64,000 nucleotides of DNA from Methylomonas sp. LL1 (GCF_015711015.1 NZ_CP064653.1:620001-684000); one strand, 5' to 3'; shown: positions 8,680 to 18,376, counted from the stretch's first letter. Notes: generated by a model from the sequence alone, not told the origin. A program made the numbers and translations.

Positions 8680-9732
8680 TCAAACATAATGCTGATGGGC
8701 TTTTGTGAGCATCGATTGAATATCCTGTCGTAGCTCTGATGGTGAAATGACTTCAATTCGATCGGCTTCACCCATAATCCACCAGCGCAACTGCCAGGTA
8801 TCCAGAACATCGGCTGTCAACAACTTGAATCCCAAGCTGTCGGCTTCGGAAACGATTTGGTTTTCACTGAGAGGCGATTCTTGAAGTATCAATGCCAAAT
8901 GGTCGCGAATTTTTGCCTCAAGGCGGATGGGCGATGCGGTACCAAAATGTCCCTGCCGTTGGGCAAATTGGTGCAAATCAAAGCCGTTTTTTCCTCGACA
9001 ATCGTCTGCTAGAACTTCTACCGTCAACATCCGATGCAAAGCATAAAGATATACATCTTCATATTCGTTGGCCATGGCGGCCAAGTAAGTAATTGGGCCA
9101 CGTTGAATCAAACCTAAAGGATGCAAGCGGTATGCTTTGGGCTCGGCGTCAACCTTTTGAGTAGCGTGGTAGCTCACCCTTAGCTGTTTTTCATTTAGCA
9201 ACGCATCATGCACTGCCTCAAGAATTTCACCTCTGACTTCTGGTGGGATAAGCGGTTGTGCCGGTTGAATCACGCAAATTTTTTCAGGCCAATGGGTGAT
9301 TTGGCTTTTCTTATGCAGCTCTAGTGTCTGGTGGGCTTTTGTGAAAATATCTTGCAATGGACGAGTCAATAGCACAGGCAACGATTGGCTCAGATAGCGT
9401 TCAACCATTACCAGCGACAACGCTTCCGGCAAGGTAATGCCACCCTGCAATTGTGCATCTTTGCCTACCCAACGATAGCCATGGGCTAAGCCAGCTTTCG
9501 CCTCGCCGTTTCCCTGACTGTTGTCGTTACATTCCAACTGCGGATAAGTTTCTAGTAACGATTTCATATCGCGGCGAATGCTGTGCGTTTCTACTGCGTA
9601 ACCTTGTTGTTGCAAATCATTGACGATTTCTCCAACGGTTACCCATCGCTCAGACCGCCCGCTCAGCCGACGAATGCTTTCCAACACCAATAGCCGTCGC
9701 TGCAGAACAGCTTGAGATTTTTGATCAGGCAA
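8680..9732 (-). CDS. HTH-WYL transcriptional regulator
   Basis: A 350-aa regulator. An N-terminal winged helix spans about residues 8-65 (RRLLVLESIRRLSGRSERWVTVGEIVNDL, HSIRRDMKSL). A WYL-type ligand domain lies at about residues 175-255 (YRLHPLGLIQRGPITYLAAM, EYEDVYLYALHRM), followed by the WCX C-terminal extension ending near WQLRWWIMGEADRIEVISP. The start is TTG at 9732 with GGAG 6 nt upstream; no better ATG exists in the helix-turn-helix region. WYL regulators often control defence islands such as BREX and CBASS (BrxR/CapW) and respond to nucleic acids. Here it is divergent from the HNH gene and the sspBCD operon. Confidence 0.85.
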   Translation of the reverse strand: MPDQKSQAVLQRRLLVLESIRRLSGRSERWVTVGEIVNDLQQQGYAVETHSIRRDMKSLLETYPQLECNDNSQGNGEAKAGLAHGYRWVGKDAQLQGGITLPEALSLVMVERYLSQSLPVLLTRPLQDIFTKAHQTLELHKKSQITHWPEKICVIQPAQPLIPPEVRGEILEAVHDALLNEKQLRVSYHATQKVDAEPKAYRLHPLGLIQRGPITYLAAMANEYEDVYLYALHRMLTVEVLADDCRGKNGFDLHQFAQRQGHFGTASPIRLEAKIRDHLALILQESPLSENQIVSEADSLGFKLLTADVLDTWQLRWWIMGEADRIEVISPSELRQDIQSMLTKAHQHYV

Positions 9733-9740
9733 ATTTCGCT

Positions 9741-9790
9741 CCTTACAAGCCTAAAATTTCTAATGTCTTACCCTGACACACTTTGTAAGG
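9741..9790. promoter_or_regulatory. Spaced inverted repeat in the WYL/HNH divergent region
   Basis: CCTTACAA (9741-9748) is repeated in inverse as TTGTAAGG (9783-9790) in the short region between the WYL start and the HNH gene. A second weak symmetry (ACCCT/AGGGT) overlaps the right arm. This is where an autoregulating WYL dimer would bind, but the assignment is tentative. Confidence 0.35.
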
Positions 9791-9859
9791 GTCATCCGTA
9801 AGCTATACCCTAGATCAGCACAGCGCGCCTAATCTTCAACCAGCATGAGGGAATTAGCC

Positions 9860-10693
9860 ATGAACAGTTTAGCCTTTGAAATCGGTTTTGATCATTACCG
9901 TTTTGGTTTGCCTTTGGAAATTAGTCGTTTCCAAGACTGTCATCGTCCCCAAATTCGCCATGGCTACGAAGCAGCCAAACTTCAGAAGGTGTCTCAGAAA
10001 AAGCCTGATCTATTCGATAGAAAATTGCTTGCGATCCGTGACAGAGCATTCATCAAAAGCCTGGAAGTTTCAATCACCAAGAACGACCTGCAAGAAAAAT
10101 TAGCTGAAGCAGGCGAAAACTGCCCAATTACAGGCCAACCCTTCACGTTTGCTGAAAATCAAACCACCGACTGGTCAGTGGATAGAATCGATAATACGCG
10201 CGGTTACTGTCCGGACAATATTGTCATCGTATCGACAATTGCCAATCAAGCAAAAGGGGATTTGGATTTATCCGGTTTGATCAAATGCGCACTTGGCAAA
10301 GGCCACGCGGATGAAACGTTGAGCCCCGGTGAATGGATTCGCATGGCTCGCTTTTACTATCACAAAATGGATATGCAAAAACCGCTTTGTTTTTGCCGCT
10401 TACTTGCCGAGCAAGCGCCTTTGTGCGACCAGATACTGTTGCTGCAACTGTTCAAAAACCGGGAAAAGCGAGCATCCGCCTTCTTGAAATGTTTGGAAAA
10501 GCACTCGGGCAAAGACAGTGTCTGCAAGGCAAAGAAGTTGACGCATAAACGTGTCTATCATCGTGCCGACATCGGGTTAGACGTTCTGTACGACAGTCCT
10601 AAGCTGTACGGCTGGGTTCAGGATTTCAAGAAAACCATCATTGCTCACAGCAAGGAGTTTGATGCGTTACTAATGGATTGCCTGTTTGCATAA
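9860..10693 (+). CDS. HNH-like endonuclease
   Basis: A 277-aa protein. Residues about 85-135 carry an HNH-type fold signature: NCPITGQPF, then WSVDRIDNTRGYCPDNIVIV and TIANQAKGD. The order CPITG, DRID, GY-CPDNI, AN-AK is the usual beta-beta-alpha-metal arrangement, with Asp at the first catalytic position. The remaining two thirds have no recognised domain. ATG 9860 is preferred to 9845 because AGGGA lies 8 nt upstream of it. It ends 194 bp before sspB on the same strand, so it may be an extra effector of the phosphorothioation locus or an independent nuclease. Confidence 0.65.
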   Translation: MNSLAFEIGFDHYRFGLPLEISRFQDCHRPQIRHGYEAAKLQKVSQKKPDLFDRKLLAIRDRAFIKSLEVSITKNDLQEKLAEAGENCPITGQPFTFAENQTTDWSVDRIDNTRGYCPDNIVIVSTIANQAKGDLDLSGLIKCALGKGHADETLSPGEWIRMARFYYHKMDMQKPLCFCRLLAEQAPLCDQILLLQLFKNREKRASAFLKCLEKHSGKDSVCKAKKLTHKRVYHRADIGLDVLYDSPKLYGWVQDFKKTIIAHSKEFDALLMDCLFA

Positions 10694-10887
10694 GCAGCGG
10701 TGACGCGACTGATTTCGTTGTTGACTAAGGGATATTAATATTGCGATGCGGAGTGTTTATTGGGATTAAGTACGCAAAAACACGGCAGCCTCGACCTTGG
10801 TGGATGTTAGAATTAAGAGAAGACGAGTGCGCGTTGAACGCAGCAATCGCTAAATTTTGGCATTTATACCTCCTAATAATTTTATAC

Positions 10888-11808
10888 ATGGACAGTCTGC
10901 TCAAGCCGCTTAATCCTAAAAAAGCATCATTCGGTCGACATGAAACATTCGCACTCCGTTATTCATGGTTAACCAAAGGATTTCAGGCTTTCGAAAAAAA
11001 CCAATCCATATTTTCTTCTGACGAATCCACGATAGAACTCGGCGTCGGTAAAAACATGGTCAACGCCATCAAATACTGGTTGAGAGCCAGCGCTATGTTG
11101 CTGGATACAGACGAAGGCTTAGAAACATCAGCGCTTGGCGAAGCCATTCTTTCTGACAATGGCTGGGATCCTTATCTTGAAGACGAAGCCACGCTTTGGC
11201 TTATTCATTGGCAATTGGCCACGAATGCGGAACTGGCTACAGCCTGGTATTGGTTTTTCAATTGTTACCATAAGGCCGAGTTTACGACTGATGATGCCAT
11301 GGAAACGTTAGCTGAGTTTGTGCGTAACAACCTGAATGGCAAGCACTCGGAAAGAACCGTAAAACAAGAAGTTGCAATGATATTGCGGATGTATTGCCCC
11401 TCTAAAGGCAATGCTAAATTGATTGAAGAAAGCTTGGATTCGCCATTAGCCTCTCTAAAACTGGTTACTGCTGTAGAAGACCTACACATTTACCGTTCCT
11501 ATGGCAATTTGCAATCGAGTTTACCGATAGAACTGGTTGGCTATGCCGCCAACGAAATATTTAATCAACGGCAGACCGAATATCTTCCAATTGCCGATCT
11601 AATGTACGGCCCAAAAAATGGGATTGCACTGGGAAGCATATTCAGACTGACAGAAAGCGCCTTGTTGGCAAAATTAGAAAATTTAGTGAAAGCATACCCC
11701 GACATTTTTCAAATCAATGAAACCGCTGGCGTCAATCAGCTTTACCGGCAAGATAACACGACCGAGTCCCTGACTTTTCTTAGGTCTTATTATCAACCTA
11801 CCCGGTGA
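10888..11808 (+). CDS. sspB: SspB-like DUF4007 protein (phosphorothioation nickase component)
   Basis: A 306-aa DUF4007 protein. The family opening FGRHETFALRYSWLTKGF is at about residues 14-31, followed by LGVGKNMVNAIKYWLRA near 53-69 and DPYLEDEATLWLIHWQL near 95-111. In the Vibrio Ssp system the DUF4007 protein SspB nicks DNA so that sulfur can be inserted in one strand. The frame is open to 10741 through TTG, but the Met at 10888 gives the family N-terminus; the extra 49 codons look non-coding. sspC follows after 10 bp and sspD after that, the standard B-C-D order. Confidence 0.85.
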   Translation: MDSLLKPLNPKKASFGRHETFALRYSWLTKGFQAFEKNQSIFSSDESTIELGVGKNMVNAIKYWLRASAMLLDTDEGLETSALGEAILSDNGWDPYLEDEATLWLIHWQLATNAELATAWYWFFNCYHKAEFTTDDAMETLAEFVRNNLNGKHSERTVKQEVAMILRMYCPSKGNAKLIEESLDSPLASLKLVTAVEDLHIYRSYGNLQSSLPIELVGYAANEIFNQRQTEYLPIADLMYGPKNGIALGSIFRLTESALLAKLENLVKAYPDIFQINETAGVNQLYRQDNTTESLTFLRSYYQPTR

Positions 11809-11818
11809 TGGCGGCGAT

Positions 11819-14800
11819 ATGAAAGATATTGGACAAGTAGACACCCATTACACCCGTTCTATCAACTTAGAACGAGATGCCGAGTCAAGCGATGTTCTTA
11901 GGGCTTATATTCCAACATCCCGAGCCGTTCAAACTTTAGACAAAATCGCACAAACATTTAACCAAAAGGCGATGCCTAGAGCATGGTCTTTAGTTGGGCC
12001 GTATGGATCGGGCAAGTCGTCGTTTGCTGCGTTTCTGGCGCATCTTTTAGAAAACCAGGAACGCACAAACAGCGTACTTGCCGAAGAAATTTTGCAGCGA
12101 CACAATCCGGAAGTCGCGGAAAAATTTACCGCCTGCACACACGACTCTAATGCCTATTGCATAGTGCTATTAACCGGTAGCCCCGAGTCATTGAGCAAGC
12201 GGTTCGTTCAAGCGCTATACCAAGCTGCGGTCGGCTATTTCGAAGAAATTGAACCAAAAGGCAGGTCTTCAATCGTCCACGACCTAGAGCAAGCAAGACA
12301 CCAAACGCAAACAACCAGCGGAATTATCGAACTGTTAAAAAAACTGCGCGAGGCCGTGAGCCATGTTTCTGGCAAAGGCATTTTGATCGTCATCGATGAG
12401 CTGGGAAAATTTCTGGAATACGAGGCCCGCCATCAGGGTAGCAATGACATCTTTTTGCTGCAAGCACTAGGCGAATTATGTGTTGAAGGCGGGGATGCCA
12501 ACATCCTGCTCGTGGTATTGATGCATCAAGCCTTCGAACAATACTCAAGAGGTCTTGCCGAAGCACAAAAACAGGAATGGTTAAAAGTACAGGGGCGGTT
12601 CGAAAATGTGCCGTTTCTGGAGTCAACGGAACAAACATTAAGAGTCATATCGGCGGCCTTTCACAGCCAATTAACACCGGCAGCCCGGCAAGACATTCAG
12701 GAACAGGTCACCGAAATCGTAGGCGTATTAGCCGAACAAAACGCCCTCCTGTCAGGATTGTCGGCAGATGCGGCCATAGACGTTCTGACAAAATGTTATC
12801 CCCTACATCCGATTGCGACACTGTTATTACCGACGCTGTGTCAAAAACTCGCTCAAAACGAAAGAACCCTGTTCAGCTATCTCGGCAGTCAGGAATACTT
12901 TGGTTTTAAAGACAGCTTAAGTCGAATACAACATGTGGGTGACTGGGTATTGCCCTGGGAAATCTTTGAATATTTCATAGAAAATCAACCTTCGGCTACC
13001 ACGGATCATGCAACCCACAGACGCTGGGCAGAAGTCATCACTGCTACGGAACGGTTGGGCGATGCCGAAGCTCGGGAAATTCAATTATTAAAAACCATCG
13101 GCCTATTTAATATCATTGGCCGTCAAACAGGATTTAAAGCCAGTCAGGAAATATTAACCCTGTGTTTCCCAAAATCGGTCGATGTGGAGCAACTGCTTAG
13201 GAATCTGCAGGCTAAATCCATTATCAACTATCGCAAATACAGCTCGGAATATCGGGTATGGGAAGGTAGTGATTTTGACCTTGATGCCGCCATTATCGAA
13301 ACGACACAAAAGCTTGGTCGCGTCAATTTGGCTGAGGCACTGACACATCGAAACCAGCTGATGCCGGTCGTCGCCCGCAGGTACTCCATAACCAGCAGCG
13401 TATTGCGCTATTTTCAGCCCTTTTATGCAGACGTTACAACGCGGAATGATTTTTTCGAAAGTGTCGACCAACCCAGGATCGTTTTCTTTTTGGCGGAAGG
13501 GCAAGACGAACGCGAGATGTTCGGTGAAAAAGTCAGGACTTACCCTGACCCACTCACGATCTACGTCTTATGCGATAACGCCGCGCAAATCAAACAAGTG
13601 GTTTCCGAAGCGATTGCGTTGGAAAAAATTCAAAGCGAACGGGCGGAATTAAAGTCAGACCCCGTTTCGCAACGAGAACTGAAAGATCGACTCCAAACGG
13701 TGAACCGCTTAGAACTCGATCTACTCAATGCCTATTTGGAACAGCCTGAGTCTTTTGACTGGTATTGGAAAGGCGCTCAAACGCTCCTGAACAGCAAAAA
13801 GAACCTGCAAACCTTACTCTCAAGGGTTTTGGAGACGGTTTTTAATAAAGCACCGTTGATTAAAAACGAACTGATCAACCGCGACAAAACCTCGGGACAA
13901 GCCAATGCCGCAAAAAATAAACTGGTAGCGGCTTTATTGTCTAACCCCCATTTGGAAGACTTGGGATTCGATCCTAAAAAATACCCCCCTGAAAAAACCA
14001 TTTATCGTGCGGTATTCAAAGAACCGGGTATTCATGAACTACACAATGGTGTGTGGCAATTCATTAATCCAAGTCCGACTAACAAATATCGATTTTATGA
14101 CGTATGGCAAGCGATCGATGAACAATTAAAAAGCAGTCAGCGTCCGCAGCCGCTTGTCGACATCTATAAGCTGATAGAACAACCGCCTTATGGTGTGCAA
14201 AAAGGCGTGTCATCGCTGATTTTTGTCGGGTATTTTCTCGCTAACCAGCGTTCATTGGCACTCTACGAAAGTGGCGTTTTTTGCCCGCATGTAACGCAAG
14301 AGCATTTCGAAATCTTATTAAAGCGTCCCGAGTTATTTGCTGTTGAAGCGTTTGACTTTAGTGGAATTCGTGCCGATTTGTTTAATCAATATCTAGAAAG
14401 ATTGGTGGGTAAGTCGCCGGAAAATAGCACCCTACTCGACATCGTTAAACCATTGGCAAAATTCATCCATCAATTGCCGGCTTACACCTTAGCCACGCGG
14501 GAATTGGACCCAAAAGCGTTGGCGGTGCGCGACGCGTTCCAAAGCACGCAAAGTCCGATGCAATTATTGTTTAAGGAATTACCGGAAGCTTGTGGTTTCC
14601 CCCCCTATACCGACGAGCAACACTTTAACGGCAGTAACCCGAACGATTTTCTGAATGTGCTGGTCGAGTGCCTAAATATCCTGAATAAAGCTTATCAGAA
14701 GTTATTGTCCCAGTTTAAACGCCAGCTCTGCCAAGCCTTTGAACTGAGCGAACAGGAAGAGATCAGCACACTAAGACATGCGCTTAACCAACGTTATGCG

Positions 14801-15226
14801 GGTCTGGAAAAATACACCGTTGATGGGCAAGGGCTCAAAGCCTTCATCATAAGGCTGCAAAACGAAAAGGATACCGACCAAGGCTGGTTGGAATCGGTTG
14901 CAGCATTTTTGGGCAGTGCTCCCCCAGATAAATGGAAGCCAAACAATATTACTCAAGCCGATTATCGCCTGCGTGAATTGAGTGAACGTTTAAAAGAATT
15001 AGCAGTAGTACACGCCGAACAACAAAAAGCCGATGTTGGCAGCCAAGCGACATTAATCCGTATCGTGAGCGAACAGGGAGAATATAGTGAAATTGCCTAT
15101 ATGACCGAAAAACTCAAGCAACAAGCCGATGCAAAAATCGCGGAACTAAAACTAGCAAAAGCGGACAAGGCATTAAAACAAGCCATTCTGGCTAGATTGA
15201 TACGCGAACTAACCGAATACAATTAA
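11819..15226 (+). CDS. sspC: SspC-like giant P-loop ATPase
   Basis: A 1135-aa ATPase. Walker A GPYGSGKS lies at about residues 61-68 and a Walker B ILIVIDELGKFLEY near 188-202. A region CYPLHPIATLLLPTLCQ near 328 and PPYGVQKGVSSLIF near 790 are shared with PglY/BrxC-type ATPases and with the second giant ATPase of this locus. In the Ssp system SspC is the ATPase that works with SspB and SspD in DNA modification. It is followed by sspD with a 16-bp gap. A BREX BrxC assignment was considered, but no PglX, PglZ or BrxL is present and the neighbours are those of phosphorothioation. Confidence 0.82.
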   Translation: MKDIGQVDTHYTRSINLERDAESSDVLRAYIPTSRAVQTLDKIAQTFNQKAMPRAWSLVGPYGSGKSSFAAFLAHLLENQERTNSVLAEEILQRHNPEVAEKFTACTHDSNAYCIVLLTGSPESLSKRFVQALYQAAVGYFEEIEPKGRSSIVHDLEQARHQTQTTSGIIELLKKLREAVSHVSGKGILIVIDELGKFLEYEARHQGSNDIFLLQALGELCVEGGDANILLVVLMHQAFEQYSRGLAEAQKQEWLKVQGRFENVPFLESTEQTLRVISAAFHSQLTPAARQDIQEQVTEIVGVLAEQNALLSGLSADAAIDVLTKCYPLHPIATLLLPTLCQKLAQNERTLFSYLGSQEYFGFKDSLSRIQHVGDWVLPWEIFEYFIENQPSATTDHATHRRWAEVITATERLGDAEAREIQLLKTIGLFNIIGRQTGFKASQEILTLCFPKSVDVEQLLRNLQAKSIINYRKYSSEYRVWEGSDFDLDAAIIETTQKLGRVNLAEALTHRNQLMPVVARRYSITSSVLRYFQPFYADVTTRNDFFESVDQPRIVFFLAEGQDEREMFGEKVRTYPDPLTIYVLCDNAAQIKQVVSEAIALEKIQSERAELKSDPVSQRELKDRLQTVNRLELDLLNAYLEQPESFDWYWKGAQTLLNSKKNLQTLLSRVLETVFNKAPLIKNELINRDKTSGQANAAKNKLVAALLSNPHLEDLGFDPKKYPPEKTIYRAVFKEPGIHELHNGVWQFINPSPTNKYRFYDVWQAIDEQLKSSQRPQPLVDIYKLIEQPPYGVQKGVSSLIFVGYFLANQRSLALYESGVFCPHVTQEHFEILLKRPELFAVEAFDFSGIRADLFNQYLERLVGKSPENSTLLDIVKPLAKFIHQLPAYTLATRELDPKALAVRDAFQSTQSPMQLLFKELPEACGFPPYTDEQHFNGSNPNDFLNVLVECLNILNKAYQKLLSQFKRQLCQAFELSEQEEISTLRHALNQRYAGLEKYTVDGQGLKAFIIRLQNEKDTDQGWLESVAAFLGSAPPDKWKPNNITQADYRLRELSERLKELAVVHAEQQKADVGSQATLIRIVSEQGEYSEIAYMTEKLKQQADAKIAELKLAKADKALKQAILARLIRELTEYN

Positions 15227-15242
15227 TTTAAGAGTAATTACT

Positions 15243-16031
15243 ATGAGTGACGATAAACCTGTTAGACATTTATTAGGGTTATCAGGCGGCAAGGATAGTG
15301 CGGCTTTAGCGATTTATATGCGAGATAAAGTGCCGGAGATGGAATATTTCTTTGCCGATACTGGTGCTGAATTGCCTGAGACATTGGAGTTTGTAGATTT
15401 AATGGAAGATTATTTGGGAAAAAAGATTACTCGATTAAACGCTGGACGTGGCTTTGATTATTATCTGAAATTAAATGGAAATTTCTTGCCAACCGCTCGT
15501 TCCAGATGGTGCACTATTAACTTAAAACTTAAGCCTTTCGAAGAGTTTGTAGGAAACGATCCAGTTATTAGTTATGTTGCAATCAGAGCAGATGAACCTT
15601 ATAGAACAGGGTATATCTCTACAAAGCCTAATATTAAGGCCATTTATCCTTTCAAAGAAGATGGAAAAGTAAAAGACGATATAATTAAAATTTTAGAAGA
15701 GTCTGGTATAGGAATTCCAAAATATTATGACTGGCGTAGTCGTTCTGGATGCTATTTTTGCTTTTATCAAAGAAAGATTGAGTGGATTGGTCTTTATGAG
15801 AACCACCCTGACTTGTTTGAAAAAGCCAAGGAGTTTGAAGACTATCATAGGAATTTGGGTAGGAATCACTCTTGGTCTCAAGATGAATATTTAGAAGAAA
15901 TGCTAGCCAGGAAGGATGAGATAAAGGAAAAATTTCAATTGATTAATCAAAATAAAAAACCAAAGAACCTCGTCGATGTTGTTTTAGACGAAGATGGTGA
16001 TGATGATGGCTGCTTGGTTTGTTTTAAATGA
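15243..16031 (+). CDS. sspD: SspD/DndC-like PAPS-reductase-family sulfurtransferase
   Basis: A 262-aa adenine-nucleotide alpha-hydrolase of the PAPS reductase family. The PP-loop SGGKDS is at residues 14-19. Cysteines at C90, C170, C173, C257 and C260 (SRWC, GCYFC, CLVC) are suitable for an iron-sulfur cluster as in DndC. It should activate the DNA backbone by adenylation and receive sulfur from the cysteine desulfurase. Its stop overlaps the next start (ATGA at 16028-16031), linking modification and restriction genes in one transcript. From here the sequence is visibly more AT-rich than in sspC. Confidence 0.88.
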   Translation: MSDDKPVRHLLGLSGGKDSAALAIYMRDKVPEMEYFFADTGAELPETLEFVDLMEDYLGKKITRLNAGRGFDYYLKLNGNFLPTARSRWCTINLKLKPFEEFVGNDPVISYVAIRADEPYRTGYISTKPNIKAIYPFKEDGKVKDDIIKILEESGIGIPKYYDWRSRSGCYFCFYQRKIEWIGLYENHPDLFEKAKEFEDYHRNLGRNHSWSQDEYLEEMLARKDEIKEKFQLINQNKKPKNLVDVVLDEDGDDDGCLVCFK

Positions 16032-18376
16032 ATTCAGGTGAAATTTTTGATCTTTTCCGTTCGATTAGTGTAAGGCAAGTTGGAGAAAGATATTCCCCCT
16101 ATAAACCACTTTTACTATTATATGCATTATCTCAATGCTACTTAGGAAAAGATAGATTATATAGCTACTCAGAAATTGATCACGCATTAAATAAAGTTGT
16201 AGATAGATTGTTTGTCAATTTTGACTATCGGAATTTCCATTATGCTTTTGGGAGATTAAAGAATGACAATATTTGGGAGATTAGTAGTAATGATTCGTTG
16301 AAATTGTCAGGCTCAGGGGATTTACTAAAGTCTGAATTACTTGATAAAAATATCAGCGGTGGGTTTACAGAAGAAATATATCAAGTTCTGAAGGAGGACA
16401 AAGATTTAATTTTGTTTATCGTTAATTATATTATGACTAAATATTTTTCTGATCAAATACACTCCCAGTTGTTATCAGATTTTTCATTTTCTATGAAGGA
16501 TGCCGAGATTCATCCTAATAATATCTCCGAAATAAAGCCAACGTATAAGAATAAAAAAATCATGGATGCAATAAATAGTGGAGAAAATCACATGGCTGAA
16601 CGGCAGAATGGTTATATTGCCTATTTAAACTCTTTACATAATGTTTCGGCTAACGGAGCAAATGCGTTAGCCGAGTCCCAAGCGTTAAATATTTACTTTA
16701 CGGAGATTTACCAACCTTTTCCTTTGGTTGAGGACCTTTATAAATCCTTAACCGAAAGAAAAGAGCGAGTTGTTATTTTGACTGGTCACGCAGGCGATGG
16801 TAAGTCGACTGTGGCCTTGGATGTGCTCAAACGTTTAAGACAACTACCAGCTGATAAACCGCTAGATTACGCTTTAAATGAACGCGAAGAGACGATTCAT
16901 GCTAATGGCAGGGTAACTATTGTCAAGGATATGAGTGAGTTGACTGAACAACAGCGCTTAGACTGGCTAGAGCAAGGATTCGCCGAGTCTGGCAGTTGGT
17001 TGATCGTAAGCAATACGGGGCCATTAATTCATAGTTTGGCTGACTATGTAAAAAAAATCGGCGGCAGAGTTGATATAGAGAGCGATATTCTAGAGTGTTT
17101 GGATCGGCCTTATGAAAATGGCAACTTAGCGCAACATATAGTGTCCGGATTTAGTAAGGAACTGGTCGTTCTTAATATGACTAGATTAGATAACGTATCC
17201 CTAGGGTCGAGGGTGCTGTCAAAAATGGTCAATCACTCTGCTTGGGATCAGTGCCTTGGTTGTGAAGCGGAAGTTAGCTGTCCACTACGTCTCAATCGAA
17301 ATGCATTACTCGCAATATGCGAAACAGTTGAAGAACGAGTCCGCTGGGTATATCGACGTCTCACTTCCTATGAACAACGCTTAACTTTGCGTCAAATGGT
17401 CGCCCACCTTGCTTTAAGTCTTACCGGCGGTCTGAGCTGTAACGAGGCGCATAATCTTGTCAAGAACGCAAACGAAACACATAAAGGCGAGAATGAGAGC
17501 TTAGACCTTATTTTATTCAGTGAGGCTTTCTTTGGTTATCGTTGCGGTCAGCCATGGGGAGTTGCCGAGAGTTTGCGGGCAGTTTCTTTGATAAAACGTT
17601 CTGTTTATGGAGGACCTATTGCAGTAGATTTCGAACGACAGTTATTAGCTACTGGCAGTATTGAGGGGATGCATTTGCCAGATTCATTGACTGGTACTAA
17701 ACAACGCTGGCGGAAGCGCGCAGTTGATGCGGCTGGAGTGCGTTGGAGATTCGCTCTGCGTCGTATGTTGTATTTTTTTGGCCAACAGTCCTTGCCAACA
17801 ACACTGCTCAGCGATGAGTTTCTTTCTTCCTTCTTACAGTCGCCCAAGTTGAGAGACTTTAATCGCTGGCAGAATGAGGGTGGATTGACGCTAGGAAGCA
17901 GTGAAAAACGTGCATTACTGAAAAGATGTCTTCAAGTCCTACTTGAAATTTATTCCGGTTTTAGCGCAGGTCAATTTGAAAGCGATGACTCTCTCTATCT
18001 GACGCTACGACGTCCTGACCATCTTGTTATCCAGCCTACCCAATTAATTGTCGCAAAGTTAAATAATCAGGAATTTTCATTAGGTTACGACACTACGCGG
18101 CTTGTCCCTAAGTTAGTTTATAGAAATGGTTTAGCCGAACTTCCCTTAACTTTGCCGTTAATCGATTATATTCATTGCCGCTCTATCGGACAGTTAGGAA
18201 ATGAGCTGGCCCCTATACATTTAGCGCAACTTGAATGGTTTAGAGCCGAGCTATTAAATAATTCGAATACTTTTCCCGCCGGCGAAGTTGGGCTATTGCG
18301 ATCAGGTATTGATGGCAAAGTGATAATGCATAGATTTGTGATAGATGAACAGAAACAGGAATTGGAGAAATACTAA
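16028..18376 (+). CDS. DndF/DptF-like restriction ATPase with N-terminal sulfur-binding-like domain
   Basis: A 782-aa protein in two parts. Residues 1-150 resemble the phosphorothioate-DNA sulfur-binding domain of ScoMcrA-type nucleases: YSPYKPLLLLYAL at 22-34 and HYAFGRLKNDNIWEI at 71-85 match its KPLLLLxALgrl and YPFWRLxNDGlWEv blocks, though the Pro of YP is Ala here. After a linker, residues about 190-782 resemble DndF/DptF, with Walker A GHAGDGKS at 253-260. DndF works with DndG and DndH in the restriction complex. An internal ATG at 16592 (M189) with GGAG 8 nt upstream could yield a 594-aa DndF alone, so both forms may be made. Overlaps: ATGA with sspD, TAATG with the next gene. Confidence 0.72.
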   Translation: MNSGEIFDLFRSISVRQVGERYSPYKPLLLLYALSQCYLGKDRLYSYSEIDHALNKVVDRLFVNFDYRNFHYAFGRLKNDNIWEISSNDSLKLSGSGDLLKSELLDKNISGGFTEEIYQVLKEDKDLILFIVNYIMTKYFSDQIHSQLLSDFSFSMKDAEIHPNNISEIKPTYKNKKIMDAINSGENHMAERQNGYIAYLNSLHNVSANGANALAESQALNIYFTEIYQPFPLVEDLYKSLTERKERVVILTGHAGDGKSTVALDVLKRLRQLPADKPLDYALNEREETIHANGRVTIVKDMSELTEQQRLDWLEQGFAESGSWLIVSNTGPLIHSLADYVKKIGGRVDIESDILECLDRPYENGNLAQHIVSGFSKELVVLNMTRLDNVSLGSRVLSKMVNHSAWDQCLGCEAEVSCPLRLNRNALLAICETVEERVRWVYRRLTSYEQRLTLRQMVAHLALSLTGGLSCNEAHNLVKNANETHKGENESLDLILFSEAFFGYRCGQPWGVAESLRAVSLIKRSVYGGPIAVDFERQLLATGSIEGMHLPDSLTGTKQRWRKRAVDAAGVRWRFALRRMLYFFGQQSLPTTLLSDEFLSSFLQSPKLRDFNRWQNEGGLTLGSSEKRALLKRCLQVLLEIYSGFSAGQFESDDSLYLTLRRPDHLVIQPTQLIVAKLNNQEFSLGYDTTRLVPKLVYRNGLAELPLTLPLIDYIHCRSIGQLGNELAPIHLAQLEWFRAELLNNSNTFPAGEVGLLRSGIDGKVIMHRFVIDEQKQELEKY
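16581..16594 (+). promoter_or_regulatory. Possible internal ribosome binding site and start within the DndF-like gene
   Basis: GGAG followed after 8 nt by ATG (16592) lies exactly at the boundary between the sulfur-binding-like domain and the DndF-like part. Use of it would give a product without the reader domain. Only sequence spacing supports it. Confidence 0.3.
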
